DNA of 64,000 bases from an uncultured Clostridia bacterium (GCA_947510165.1 CANNSB010000007.1:17637-81636); one strand, 5' to 3'. Shown: positions 34,403-43,615, counted from the first letter of the stretch. Translations and numbers: made by a program. The notes: a model not told the origin generated them from the sequence alone.

Positions 34403-34886
34403 TTAAGCTACTTTCATGTCTAGTATATTACCTCCATCAAAACCTAAATTCATAACCCCTTTATACATAGCCTCTATAATATTCTTAGCTGTATAAAAAG
34501 CTGTTAAAGAAGTAATATAATCCCTTGTTTCTAAAAATACATAGCTTCTTCCTCTGTATCTTCTTGGAACCACAGAAGGCGTATAGAATAAGGTTCGCAA
34601 GCCTCTATAACTATATCTATTATTCTGCTTTGAACTTCTTCTCTGCCTCTGTCATCGATGGACTTATTCGACGTTGATATGCTTCGTCTATCTTGTTGTC
34701 TATCGATTCTCCCATATCTATGCATATCTTCTCTAGCATGTCCATCACTAATATATCCTGAAACATTCTGTTGTTGTGTTCCTCTATTATGTCTAATATC
34801 ATCTGAGCTGTTGAGCTTAAGTCCATATCCTCTATATTGGTTATTTTCATTGGTTCGTCTTTCATAATTTCCTTGTTCATAATCAA
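34403..34886 (-). pseudogene. Unrecognised gene, frameshifted
   Basis: The upstream frame (MNKEIMKDEPMKITNIEDMD ... EAYQRRISPSMTEAEKKFKA) stops at about 34620; a shifted frame continues RYSYRGLRTLFYTPSVVPRR, YRGRSYVFLETRDYITSLTA and YKGVMNLGFDGGNI to 34403. Both parts have coding character and together would give about 155 residues. No family recognised. No membrane segment. Confidence 0.45.
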
Positions 34887-34919
34887 ATATGTATAATGCT
34901 GGGTTATACTGCCTTTAAT

Positions 34920-35072
34920 AGACTTATATATTTCAAATAAATATTTAAGCTACTGAACAACTTCATAACTAGGATGTAACAATATAACCATTGGTTTACC
35001 CATGTTTATATATATTACATCATCAATCAACTTTATATCTGCCATCTAATTAAATATTTTAGTAAACTCTAT
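34920..35072 (-). pseudogene. Second scrap of the helicase gene
   Basis: FTKIFN, TAG, MADIKLIDDVIYINMGKPMV, then SYEVVQ, TAG. It parallels LTKLFHQVADIKMIEDLDIE ... GKPIVISVEASYEVMMYIKQ of the helicase at 17364-19097, with TAG exactly where that copy has Gln. Only ~50 codons remain. It shows that two related elements contributed to this region. Confidence 0.65.
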
Positions 35073-35114
35073 TATATATTTTACTTTTTGTTAAGTTATA
35101 TAATATATCCGTTC

Positions 35115-36098
35115 TTAATTATATTCAGAAAGTATTTCTCTCAAATCATCATCCAATTTACGAAATGTAATATTTATATTATCCGCAATATGTATTTTTG
35201 AGTTAATTACATCACAACAATTAGTATCAAATAAAACAACATTAATACCATCTTTACGCAAAGAACTTTTAAATTTAATACCATCTAATTTTAAATGTTC
35301 TTTCACGTACTCAGTAATATATTGAGTAGGTATATATTTCAACTCATCATTATAATTCGGATTTTGAAACTGTTCCGCTATAGCTTGAATAACTGTTGGT
35401 GATGAAAATTCTATTCCATCTTCTAGTTTAAAAGATTCTACGTACTCATCTTTTGTCAAATCTAAAAGCATAAGATCTTTCTTGGTTTTTAATTCAGCTA
35501 TACTTATACTCTGTCCAATCACAGGCTTTACTTCATACATGGCAGTATCCTTATCTTGAGCGGTATAGAGATAACTAATATTCTTAGGGTTTAAACGCCC
35601 TTCTGACGTTTTATTAGAAGGTGGCGCTAAACAATCCTCAGATTTATACCCTTGAAAATCCCTATCTATAATTTTTTTACTGTATATATTAATATTTGAT
35701 ACAAATTTTGGTTTTCCTTTTCCATATAATAATAAAATGCGTATAATATTATATATTTCAGAAGGATTTGAATGTAATTTTTGTATATATTCTTTTCCCA
35801 ACTTTACACCCGTAATATTCTCCAAAAATTCTTGAATTTGATTTTTCATATGATAATTATCCACTATTCTTGCACGATATAATAATCCTCTTTGTGGTAA
35901 TACTTCAATAGCCGAGTTCATCTACTTATTAATTTTATCTAGAAATAAAACTGATTTTTCAGAGGGTATAAATCTGTTTTTATTTAATACACCATCCTCA
36001 AATTCAGCATACTGAGTATAGCTGTTCATTAATATTTGAAATAATATAATAATCCACTTATCTGTATCTTGAATGTCATCTGAATTAATTTCATTCAT
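35115..36098 (-). pseudogene. RES-domain toxin with in-frame amber
   Basis: RES fold (NAD+-degrading toxins): RGLLYRARI, LNPKNISYLYTAQDKDTAMY, VIGQSISIAELKT, YIPTQYITEYVKEHLKLDGI and NVVLFD. AAGGAG supports ATG 36098 (MNEINSDDIQDTDKWIIILF), giving a ~58-codon N-terminal region, TAG at 35922-35924, and then in the same frame ATG 35921 and the whole RES domain to 35115. Either the amber truncates a ~325-aa toxin, or the RES part is made separately by re-initiation at the adjacent ATG. No Xre/ParS-type antitoxin partner is visible next to it. Confidence 0.65.
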
Positions 36099-36367
36099 AC
36101 TAACCATACTCCTTAACAAAATATCTGTTGGAACAAATCTTTTTAATAATTTTAGCTTATATACAATGTGTTTTTATATGTTATTTTTATCTTCAAAGAT
36201 TGAGATCAAATTGAAATTTTTTTATTATAAATTATACCATAATAAAAAAATAAAATCAATTTAATATCATTATTAAAAAGCACCGATGTATCTTCAATAT
36301 CTGTATAAAAATCTATTGTTTTATCAGATATTTCTTTTATATATTCAGATATATATATAAATTACAT

Positions 36368-36778
36368 TTAACACCTATATATGCTATCATTTGTTATTTT
36401 CGTCCTTATCAAATATGTATAATGCTGGGTCAACAGAGCTATCTTTGATATTATTTCTTCTCCATCATTAACAAGCTTTTTAGCACGAGTAATCTCCAAA
36501 GGGTCTGAACTTGTTATCCCTTCTGCTATCATCTTATGATTAGAAACTTGCTTCCCTATATCCTTTAAAATTTCCTCTTCATTATTAGAAGGCGTATATG
36601 TTATTGATGTTATAGTTGATGGAATATTACACACTTCTGAAAGCCAACCATAGTTGATACTGTTAGGATATTTTATAACTCCTAGTCCTTTTAACGCAAC
36701 ATCACCTAGTTGTATTTTTGTCTTTTCAAATTCTATTCAACTTGGAGATATCATATTTAGTAAAGCATTATTTATCAT
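36368..36778 (-). pseudogene. VirB4/TraE-like ATPase, N-terminal fragment
   Basis: ATG 36778 behind AAGGAGGAAG: MINNALLNMISPS, TGA (family has Gly or Ala here), IEFEKTKIQLGDVALKGLGV, YGWLSEVCNIPSTITSITYT and further helical residues, ending at 36368. This is the N-terminus of the conjugative VirB4-type ATPases of Tn1549-like elements. The Walker domains, over 400 residues, are absent. As VirB4 is essential for type IV secretion, the element should be unable to transfer itself. Confidence 0.7.
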
Positions 36779-36842
36779 ATCTTCCTCCTTGTTAAATTAG
36801 TGCATAAAAAAAATAAGGCATATAGCTTTATTTAAAATAATA

Positions 36843-36950
36843 TTATTTTTTATTTTTAAAATATTTAATTATCATTGTAATCGAAATAGTTATAACAGAT
36901 ACTATCCCAACTAATATAAGAATACTTCCTATCGATGCTGAACCTGTCAT
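36843..36950 (-). CDS. 35-aa hydrophobic peptide
   Basis: ATG 36950 follows AAGGAG at good distance. The peptide starts MTGSASIGSILILVGIVSVI, has one long hydrophobic span and ends KYFKNKK. Similar in build to holin-like or type I toxin peptides but unrelated in sequence to the MEY peptides next door. It lies between the VirB4 fragment and type I module 1. Confidence 0.55.
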   Translation of the reverse strand: MTGSASIGSILILVGIVSVITISITMIIKYFKNKK

Positions 36951-37025
36951 ATAATGCTCCTTTTTAATTAATATTATTAAACATATATCTTGACAAATAC
37001 ATACGGGTATGTATATACTATAAAT

Positions 37026-37122
37026 ATAAAGGAACTACCGATGAACGGTTAGCCCTTAAACTATACTTTAAAAAATGTTACTAATTTAAAATAATCGTCT
37101 TGGCAGAGACGGTTATTTTTTT
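37026..37122 (+). ncRNA. Antisense-type RNA of module 1
   Basis: Promoter TTGACA (36990-36995), 18-nt spacer, TATACT (37014-37019). Transcript expected from about 37026 (GGAACTACCGATGAACGG), ending at the hairpin with T run at 37093-37122, which overlaps the 3' end of the toxin message in antisense. Class A. Confidence 0.6.
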
Positions 37123-37175
37123 ATGGCAATAATTAATAGAAGTAGCAAAGCTAAAACTATTACTATGTAATCCAT
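37113..37175 (-). CDS. Type I toxin-like peptide, module 1 (class A)
   Basis: 20 aa, MDYIVIVLALLLLLIIAIKK, preceded by AGGAGGTGAT. One membrane span with a Lys-Lys end. Transcribed from an extended -10 promoter (TGATATAAT, 37238-37243 on the minus strand, weak -35) and converging on a plus-strand small RNA; the stop codon lies in the shared bidirectional terminator. This is the Fst/Ibs-like arrangement of type I toxin-antitoxin loci, although the peptide does not match a family I know. Located between the VirB4 relic and the conjugation operon; the only copy outside the 55.8-60.1 kb clusters. Confidence 0.65.
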   Translation of the reverse strand: MDYIVIVLALLLLLIIAIKK

Positions 37176-37261
37176 AATATCACCTCCTTTTAAAAGGAGT
37201 GACTAACCGTCCACCGTTTGGTAGTTCCTTGATTGTGATTATATCATAAATACTATTAAAT

Positions 37262-37295
37262 AAAAAGACTATAGAATTTAATCTATAGTCTTTTT
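37262..37295. terminator. Terminator of the conjugation operon
   Basis: AAAAAGACTATAG stem with perfect complementary arm ending in T5, right after the stop of the TrsD-like gene at 37300 (leftward transcription). Confidence 0.8.
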
Positions 37296-37299
37296 CATG

Positions 37300-37905
37300 C
37301 TATATAACAGGGATAGTTGTATACAAATCACCAACTTCAGTATCATATGTTATTGGATTTAAAAATAGATTACATAGTGTTCGTATATCATATTCACCAC
37401 ATATATGAGAGATATATCCACATCTTTGCAAGCTATTTTTAAAATCATACGCCATCGATGTAAGTTCTTTTTCCATAGATTTCTTCTGCCAAAGACAAAC
37501 ATAGGATTGTCTTTCTAACACTCCGCCACCCATTGATATATGTGATAGATACCTTATCGTTTTAGTTAGATTATCTCTCTTTATCGTATTAACTGTATTT
37601 CCTTTTATCTCCTCATAATGGGATATCAACATCTTTATATCTGCTTTTCTTGAGATAAATAAAAATTTAAAAGGTATTCTTAAGCAAGATATTTCGGAAG
37701 TTAACTTGTTTGTTATCTGCTTTTTTTCTGATTCTGTCATAAGGTCTATTGAGATAGGTTGCACTTTAATATATGAAAAAATATAACCATCTTTAGTAGA
37801 TAACACCTCCCCTTTTATATCTTCTATATTAATTAAATCTGATACATTCTTCTTTTCAACCTGTTTTATTTTCTTCTTAAATATGTTATTTAATGGTTTT
37901 ATCAT
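37300..37905 (-). CDS. TrsD-like conjugation protein
   Basis: About 201 aa. TTGGAG upstream selects ATG 37905 (MIKPLNNIFKKKIKQVEKKN) over the in-frame ATG at 37923. SDLINIEDIKGEVLSTKDGY and SYIKVQPISIDLMTESEKKQ resemble TrsD/VirB4 N-terminal-like proteins that follow PrgI in Gram-positive type IV secretion operons. No Walker motifs, so a structural or adaptor part of the channel, cytoplasmic. Overlaps the PrgI gene by about 20 nt. In intact elements the VirB4 ATPase comes next; here it is only a relic. Confidence 0.65.
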   Translation of the reverse strand: MIKPLNNIFKKKIKQVEKKNVSDLINIEDIKGEVLSTKDGYIFSYIKVQPISIDLMTESEKKQITNKLTSEISCLRIPFKFLFISRKADIKMLISHYEEIKGNTVNTIKRDNLTKTIRYLSHISMGGGVLERQSYVCLWQKKSMEKELTSMAYDFKNSLQRCGYISHICGEYDIRTLCNLFLNPITYDTEVGDLYTTIPVI

Positions 37906-38224
37906 TAATAAAACTCCAATCATTTAATCTTTTATAAAGATACCTTTTCTGGCTTTTTTCAAACTTTATAATCTGAACTATAAAGTCATAGAGTGATATA
38001 TTTAGGGCTGTCTTTTGCACACACAAATATATACAACCAACAACTACTATACTTCCACCTAACACCAATATATAATCTGCGTTAAATATAAATATCAAAA
38101 TAACTGCTATAGGAATTAAGATTAAAACCCCTACAAAAAGCCTTTTAGCCTCTTTAAATCCAATCCCTTTAGCAATAGTTTCTTTAAGACCTATTGTTTT
38201 ACTTGGCATAAAAAGTTCATTCAT
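37886..38224 (-). CDS. PrgI-family conjugation protein (VirB3-like)
   Basis: 112 aa. LFMPSKTIGLKETIAKGIGF start and two adjacent membrane spans (about 28-46 and 50-68) are the PrgI pattern; C-terminal KRYLYKRLNDW. Inner-membrane scaffold that works next to VirB4 in Gram-positive type IV secretion. Operon member between the VirB2-like and TrsD-like genes, overlapping the latter. Confidence 0.8.
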   Translation of the reverse strand: MNELFMPSKTIGLKETIAKGIGFKEAKRLFVGVLILIPIAVILIFIFNADYILVLGGSIVVVGCIYLCVQKTALNISLYDFIVQIIKFEKSQKRYLYKRLNDWSFINDKTIK

Positions 38225-38237
38225 TATTTACCTCCTT

Positions 38238-38456
38238 TTAACCAAAATAGCTACGTATAACTATCTCTATTGAATTGCTAAAGGCAATTACTATCGAGAT
38301 AGCAAGAACTATTAATATGTTTTTAATCTTCTTTTTTTGTGGTGTTGTATCTTCACTAGTGAAGATCATTTGTATAGCTGTTCTTGTTATTGCAAATCCA
38401 CAACCAACTGATGATATCATTCCCATAGCTTGAATTAACCCTTTTATAGTCTCCAT
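38238..38456 (-). CDS. Small conjugation membrane protein (Maff2/VirB2-like)
   Basis: 72 aa with two hydrophobic segments (QAMGMISSVGCGFAITRTAI and NILIVLAISIVIAFSNSIEI) separated by a charged loop rich in Lys. Size and operon position match the Maff2/VirB2-like small membrane proteins of Tn1549-type elements. Follows the TrbL-like gene by 3 bp. Confidence 0.6.
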   Translation of the reverse strand: METIKGLIQAMGMISSVGCGFAITRTAIQMIFTSEDTTPQKKKIKNILIVLAISIVIAFSNSIEIVIRSYFG

Positions 38457-38459
38457 CTA

Positions 38460-39275
38460 CTATCTCCTAAACACACTTCTAATACTAGAAATACTTTTTC
38501 CTACAAGACCATTTTGACTTGCTGAACCAATAAGTATATCTCTTAAATCATTTGACACCGATATTGAATATCCTAAAACAGCTATAGCACCAATCACTGT
38601 TGTTACACCCGTCATATTCATAATTGGAAACATTGATAGTTGAAGAAGTCCTAGTTGGACAAGTATCGTTAAAGAAGTTTGAAAAAACTTCTTTATAACA
38701 ATATCAAAAGTTCCATTATCACTATCAATAAGCCCCGTTGTGGCAAAGGGTATCCCCAGTCTTAACACAAGCAAACGAACCCCACTCATAAGTATATGAA
38801 TGTATAATATGATAGCAAATATCACATATATAAGGGTGAATATTAAACTTAAAAGGGAGCCTGATATATAAATATCCGGGGTTAGATCTCCAAGATAGGC
38901 TATCATATTTTCAATTATATCAAGGGATATATCACCAAACCATTTATATATAACTGTAAAAGAAAGTATCACTATTATTCCTTTAATATATCCTTTTAAA
39001 TAGTCAAAAGGAGAGCTTGTGGCATCTCCCGAAGTTTCAAGTATATATATTGATATATACTTGTTTAAAAGTTTCAATGATAAAAGGGAGATTGAAACTA
39101 CTGCAAAAAATAAATATATATTGTTTAAAACTTGATTATTTATTCCTAAGAAATTTTCAAAATAAAATATATTATGTAGACTATTAAGTATAAGACCATC
39201 TTTCACAATAACTAAAAAATGTTCTATAAAAAAACTTATAATTCCTGCAAATAGATTTTCTAAAAAACCAAACAT
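38460..39275 (-). CDS. TrbL/VirB6-like conjugation membrane protein
   Basis: 271 aa, about six membrane spans, with GVRLLVLRLGIPFATTGLID in the middle and a polar C-terminus (SASQNGLVGKSISSIRSVFR). Typical of DUF6102/TrbL proteins that form the inner-membrane pore of the mating channel. Between the two small membrane proteins in the operon (gaps of 8 and 3 bp). Confidence 0.75.
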   Translation of the reverse strand: MFGFLENLFAGIISFFIEHFLVIVKDGLILNSLHNIFYFENFLGINNQVLNNIYLFFAVVSISLLSLKLLNKYISIYILETSGDATSSPFDYLKGYIKGIIVILSFTVIYKWFGDISLDIIENMIAYLGDLTPDIYISGSLLSLIFTLIYVIFAIILYIHILMSGVRLLVLRLGIPFATTGLIDSDNGTFDIVIKKFFQTSLTILVQLGLLQLSMFPIMNMTGVTTVIGAIAVLGYSISVSNDLRDILIGSASQNGLVGKSISSIRSVFRR

Positions 39276-39283
39276 CTACCCAC

Positions 39284-39640
39284 CTACTTAAAGTAGCTTG
39301 ATATAATAGTTATTAATGTTGATGCTGAAAAAACAATAACTACTGCTATCGCTACCTGCTTTATTCTTTTTACATATTTCTCACCATCATGATTATCCGA
39401 CGAAACCATCTTCATAAGAGCAAAAAAACCTATCATAACAGCTCCAGCAATCGGTGCTATAAATAATAATGCAAAACTTGCATCGTTAAGCATTTTGGAA
39501 AGTCCTTGAATCACTTTAGAACTTAAAATAGGATTTGCAAAAACTTTTTGAGGAATTAAAAAAAGAGTAGATAAAACTACTCCTAAAACTATTATTATTT
39601 TATCATCTAACTTTTTTAAATTAGTTAATATATTTTTCAT
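39284..39640 (-). CDS. TrbC/VirB2-like conjugation protein
   Basis: About 118 aa. AGGAG spacing favours ATG 39640 over 39646. Signal-like first span (VLGVVLSTLFLIPQKVFANP, possible cleavage at VFA), then two spans (LLFIAPIAGAVMIGFFALMK and AIAVVIVFSASTLITIISSY) around a charged loop, the pilin-like TrbC/VirB2 layout. Operon member after VirD4. Confidence 0.65.
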   Translation of the reverse strand: MKNILTNLKKLDDKIIIVLGVVLSTLFLIPQKVFANPILSSKVIQGLSKMLNDASFALLFIAPIAGAVMIGFFALMKMVSSDNHDGEKYVKRIKQVAIAVVIVFSASTLITIISSYFK

Positions 39641-39654
39641 TATCATTCTCCTAA

Positions 39655-41727
39655 TTAATTGAATATTTTATCAAAATCAATCTCGTCAAGTTCATCTAAC
39701 TTAGCCTGTTCTTCTTCATATATTTTTTTATCTTTAATACCATCTAGCTGGATTAGATGGATTAGATAATCCCATAATTTAATATCTTCTATAGTATGAA
39801 TATCTCTAATCTCATTTCTATAATTCTTAACTTTCGTGTTAAAATCTTCATCTCCTAATCCAAGGATAGTATTAAATGTCCAGCTTGAAAGATCAGGAGA
39901 ACTTGTTATAAAGTTTTTTCCTTGCCCTATTATAAGCATATATGGTCTTTCTATCTTTGATATCTCTGACGGGGTTAAAAGTGGTCTGCTTATTAAGTTT
40001 TTAGAAGAAGAAGCACTCCCTCCATCTTTACTACTCGTATTTGTAGAATTACTATCAGAAGTAGACATAATACTATACGTTCCAAGCTTTTTCGAGATTA
40101 ATTCTAAGGTTGTTTGGTCACTTGTTTTTAAATATATCCAGTAGTGACAGTTAGCAACTATTGTACCGGCTACTTCTTTTGAATATATAGTATTAAGTTG
40201 AGAAAACGACTGAAGATATATATTAAAGTGAATCCCCCGTCCTGCCCCTACTGTTAATTTAACATCAAAATCAGGTATTTTAGAAAAGTTACCAAACTCA
40301 TCAAGATTAAATTTAAAATCCTTAACAAGCCTACCCCCTCTATCATCTGATATATTTACAAGATATTGATAGTATTGATTTACAATTAGACTTGCAAGAG
40401 GATAGTATGTTTTTTTCTCATCAGGAAGAATTATGAATATAGCTTTCTTTTTATCATTATCAAATAGATACTCATTAGTATCCGAAGATAAAGCTGAAAT
40501 ATTAGGGTCGGTAAAAAGTCTTAGTGTTGAAAGTGCTGATGCTATAAAGCTTCCTCTAGTTTCATCGGGAGAGCTTTCTATAAGACTTATAGTAAGCCTT
40601 GCTGGATGGTTTTTTGGCAAACTGTTTATTAAATCATTAACTAAAGGTTGTTTTTCATTTTTAAAACTTCTTTTAGTTAGACAGGATATTACATTATACA
40701 CATTTGTCATATTCTGATAGATTTTTTGCTCTTGATAAATCTTCATAATTTCTTCTTTAGTAAGATCATAATATTTTTGAGAAAGTCCTGTTTTAGAGTT
40801 ATCATAAACAACAATTAAAATCGCTGTTACTATAACAGATTTTTCTCCATTGCTCCAAATGGGATCAGTCTTATTATCAGTAACCAAGCTATCTGCTAAA
40901 TCCCAAGCATAGGATACTGCTTTTGCAATATCTTCATCTATATATTTAATAACAAAATACAAGAAATTATAACTATCACTCTTTTTAGGGTTTTTAAAAT
41001 CAATCACAATTACTTGATAACCAACCTTTTTCAAAAAGGGATATGTGTATAAATATAGCTCTCCTTTAGGGTCAGAAGTTAACATTGAAACTCCTGAAAG
41101 TGCTTGTAGGCAGATTGATTGTATAACAAGTGTCCTTGATTTTCCCGACCTTGTTGACCCCACACAACAAGTATGAAGATCCCCTGATATCACCGATATC
41201 TTTTCTTCAGAAAAAGACTTTTTAAAATCAACAGGAACACAAATATTAGAAAAATTATCTCCTATTATATCTATACAATTCTCATCATCTTCTCCCCTTT
41301 CTATCATCTCTATATCTTTCTTTCCATCTTGGATAAGCTTTAAAATATTCCTATCATTTAAGTTTAAAACTTCCGTTTTAAAGATTAATGCTTTTTCTTT
41401 ATCATCTACAAAGATAGAACTTCCATGTTGAAACTGACCCGCTGGAACTGGTATTGATATCTTATCAGTTATCTTAATCATTCCACTTTTATACGAGCCA
41501 TGATTTCTTATGCCTATCTGAGAAAAGATTAAAACAGCAATAAAAAAAGCTGAAGATATAAATACCGATAAGAGTATTTTTTCTTCAACTAATTGTTTGA
41601 ATATATTTAAAGAATAAATCTTACTAATGCTTATATTAAAAAATGTTGTAAACAAGTAAGCTAAAACAACTGATAGGGTAATCGTTGAAACAACTATTAC
41701 TCCCGATTTAATCACCTTGTTTTTCAA
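39655..41727 (-). CDS. VirD4/TraG-type coupling ATPase
   Basis: 690 aa. Two N-terminal membrane spans (about 9-30 and 52-70), Walker A GSTRSGKS (190-197), SDPKGELYLYTYPFLKKVGY with VIDFKN, and Walker B region FNLDEFGNFSKIPDF, then YLQSFSQLNTIYSKEVAGTI. Hexameric ATPase that couples the relaxase-DNA complex to the secretion channel. Starts 4 bp after the relaxase gene. Ser/Thr-rich insert (STSDSNSTNTSSKDGGSASS) near residue 560. Intact. Confidence 0.9.
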   Translation of the reverse strand: MKNKVIKSGVIVVSTITLSVVLAYLFTTFFNISISKIYSLNIFKQLVEEKILLSVFISSAFFIAVLIFSQIGIRNHGSYKSGMIKITDKISIPVPAGQFQHGSSIFVDDKEKALIFKTEVLNLNDRNILKLIQDGKKDIEMIERGEDDENCIDIIGDNFSNICVPVDFKKSFSEEKISVISGDLHTCCVGSTRSGKSRTLVIQSICLQALSGVSMLTSDPKGELYLYTYPFLKKVGYQVIVIDFKNPKKSDSYNFLYFVIKYIDEDIAKAVSYAWDLADSLVTDNKTDPIWSNGEKSVIVTAILIVVYDNSKTGLSQKYYDLTKEEIMKIYQEQKIYQNMTNVYNVISCLTKRSFKNEKQPLVNDLINSLPKNHPARLTISLIESSPDETRGSFIASALSTLRLFTDPNISALSSDTNEYLFDNDKKKAIFIILPDEKKTYYPLASLIVNQYYQYLVNISDDRGGRLVKDFKFNLDEFGNFSKIPDFDVKLTVGAGRGIHFNIYLQSFSQLNTIYSKEVAGTIVANCHYWIYLKTSDQTTLELISKKLGTYSIMSTSDSNSTNTSSKDGGSASSSKNLISRPLLTPSEISKIERPYMLIIGQGKNFITSSPDLSSWTFNTILGLGDEDFNTKVKNYRNEIRDIHTIEDIKLWDYLIHLIQLDGIKDKKIYEEEQAKLDELDEIDFDKIFN

Positions 41728-41730
41728 ACT

Positions 41731-42981
41731 CTACCTCCTTTTATCTTTCAGTTTTATCGCCATTTCTTTTTTAGCTGTTTCTGATAACTCCGAGTTGCTC
41801 ATATTATTTTCAAGATTAATATTATTATTTTCAGATTCAATGAAACTAAATATAGAGTTCATAATTCTTTGTATTCTAGCCTTAGATATAATATATTTCT
41901 TTTCTAAAGTTTTAATATCTTTAATATTATTTAAAATCTGATTCCCAATATATTTATATATCTTCTCATCAGCTTTCAAAACATATTCATTAATATTATC
42001 TTTTCCCCCAAAAATCTCTGATTGAGCTTTAACTCTATGTAAATATTTTGAATATTCATTTTTTATATCTTGATTAGAATCAATCAACATTTTTGTTATC
42101 CTGTCTAAATCTTTTTTAAGATTTATAGGGATATATGCATACTTTAGTCCTCCTCTAGGATATTCTTTTTTGATATTTTTATAGAGTTTAATTAGATCAG
42201 AATTAATATTATTAAACTTACTACCTAATTTTTTATCAATAAGTCTAGTTGATTTTTCATTAGTCAATCTATATATATCTTTAAGTTTCATATTTTTAAG
42301 TATATTAGAACTTGTTTTTAAAACAAATTCATCTGACTTAACCTTTTCTGTTATATAGCTATAGCTTTCATCTTTACTTTTAATAATCTCATCGAGTTCA
42401 TTTTTATAAACATATGATGTTAATTTTTTTCTAATTCCATTGGAAAGTTCAGGTTTAATAAAATCTCTTCCTATTTTTTGAGCTTTATCCCAGTAGATTA
42501 AATGTAAATGTGGATGACCTTTTTCCATATGTACCGATGCAAAATATTCTAAGTTTCGAGGAGGAATATTCATATCTCTTGATATTTTATACATATTATC
42601 TTGGATAAGCTTTTCCCATTTTTCTCTTTTATGATACCCTAAATAAACAGCATCTTCTTCTTTAAGCGATACTATACCGTTATAGATAGTTGTTTTTTCT
42701 TTAGCAAGTTTTGATATATAATCACTTGCTAAACCGAGATTATTTATATTCCCTTGTTTAGGCATATTTGCATATTTACCAAATAATCCATGTTCAGTAT
42801 AATCTTTATCAACTCCTTTTCTTGTTGCTATATAGTCTACATATTTTTCTTCTTGTTGTTGTTTTTCTTCTTCATTAAATTCAACACCGTCACGAGTTGA
42901 TATATATTTAACCATACCAACTATTGCTTTTGCTGTTCCTTTTTTATTAGGAGAATATATCCACTGTTTATATACAAGCAT
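41731..42981 (-). CDS. MobL/MOBP3-type relaxase
   Basis: 416 aa. HMEKGHPHLHLIYWD holds the metal-binding histidine triad (His156, His158, His160); the N-terminus VKYISTRDGVEFNEEEKQ is typical of MobL. Nicks oriT and leads the strand into the recipient. C-terminal half is Lys-rich and helical. First gene of the conjugation operon, upstream of VirD4; RHH accessory and candidate oriT lie 1.2-2.4 kb further upstream. Intact. Confidence 0.85.
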   Translation of the reverse strand: MLVYKQWIYSPNKKGTAKAIVGMVKYISTRDGVEFNEEEKQQQEEKYVDYIATRKGVDKDYTEHGLFGKYANMPKQGNINNLGLASDYISKLAKEKTTIYNGIVSLKEEDAVYLGYHKREKWEKLIQDNMYKISRDMNIPPRNLEYFASVHMEKGHPHLHLIYWDKAQKIGRDFIKPELSNGIRKKLTSYVYKNELDEIIKSKDESYSYITEKVKSDEFVLKTSSNILKNMKLKDIYRLTNEKSTRLIDKKLGSKFNNINSDLIKLYKNIKKEYPRGGLKYAYIPINLKKDLDRITKMLIDSNQDIKNEYSKYLHRVKAQSEIFGGKDNINEYVLKADEKIYKYIGNQILNNIKDIKTLEKKYIISKARIQRIMNSIFSFIESENNNINLENNMSNSELSETAKKEMAIKLKDKRR

Positions 42982-43000
42982 GATCTATTAATCTCCTTAT

Positions 43001-43444
43001 TTAAAAATTACTTCTAGTTTTATTATTTTTTTCCATCTCTTCTATATCATTATTATTACATCTATCTAGATAAATAAAGTCATGACAATTATTACAGTTT
43101 TTAGATTTTGTAAGTTTACTACAATTATTACAATTATGGCAAGTATCTAGATTATTAGAATTATGGCAATTAGAAGATCTGTAACTATCTTCACAATTTG
43201 AAGAATTGATAATAAATTGGCAATTTTTAAGATTCGTAGACCTTTTACAAAAATATGAACCCTCACAATCTATAAGTTTATTTGAATATGAGCAGTTCCT
43301 TGAATTAATACAGTTATAGCTATGGTCTTGTATCATACGTTCAGAATAATTTTTAATATCAGATTCTCTAAAAAGATTAATATTCCATTTATTATTATTT
43401 TTATCTACTAGATAAGTTTTTCCATCTATAATTATAGTTTGCAT
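43001..43444 (-). CDS. Cysteine-lattice protein 1
   Basis: 147 aa, no signal peptide. N-terminal ~30 residues (IIIDGKTYLVDKNNNKWNIN) form a small module shared with the gene at 43612. From residue ~45 thirteen cysteines follow at spacings 6,9,6,9,9,9,9,3,3,9,3,9, all multiples of three; Ser, Leu or Ile fill most lattice positions without Cys (YNCINSRNCSYSNKLIDC). That strict period-3 pattern suggests a repetitive solenoid or metal cluster array. RBS AAGGAGAAG. 20 bp upstream of the relaxase gene. No known function; I do not recognise the family. Confidence 0.75.
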   Translation of the reverse strand: MQTIIIDGKTYLVDKNNNKWNINLFRESDIKNYSERMIQDHSYNCINSRNCSYSNKLIDCEGSYFCKRSTNLKNCQFIINSSNCEDSYRSSNCHNSNNLDTCHNCNNCSKLTKSKNCNNCHDFIYLDRCNNNDIEEMEKNNKTRSNF

Positions 43445-43507
43445 AAAACTTCTCCTTTTTAAAATATGATATAATAATTTTATATCAATTAATTTGGGGT
43501 GATTTAT

Positions 43508-43615
43508 ATGTCAATAGATGCTTTCGATATTAATAAAAATCGGGTTGTTTTTGCCGATAACTCCATTGATAATGAAAAAAATATTTACATATGTAATACA
43601 TATACCAAATACTAA
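43508..43615 (+). CDS. 35-aa ORF, possible CoiA-like N-terminus
   Basis: ATG 43508 behind GGGGTG, with TATAAT about 35 nt upstream. MSIDAFDINKNRVVFADNSI ... KNIYICNTYTKY, then TAA, tail-to-tail with the gene at 43612 (stops overlap). The opening resembles the zinc-finger start of CoiA/DUF7830-like proteins but the second cysteine and the rest are missing, so perhaps a truncated relic. Confidence 0.4.
   Translation: MSIDAFDINKNRVVFADNSIDNEKNIYICNTYTKY

Noticed and set aside
4201-36778. Reassigned stop codons (TAA/TAG read as Gln) to explain the many in-frame stops
   Set aside because: TAA and TAG clearly end intact genes throughout the window, often directly at the RBS of the next gene, and several interrupted genes also carry frameshifts or deletions. 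Decay or sequence error is simpler.
39836-40144. Plus-strand ORFs over the VirD4 gene (also at 40433 and 41717)
   Set aside because: Lie wholly antisense to a well-supported gene, with no RBS and low-complexity hydrophobic composition typical of reverse-strand shadows.
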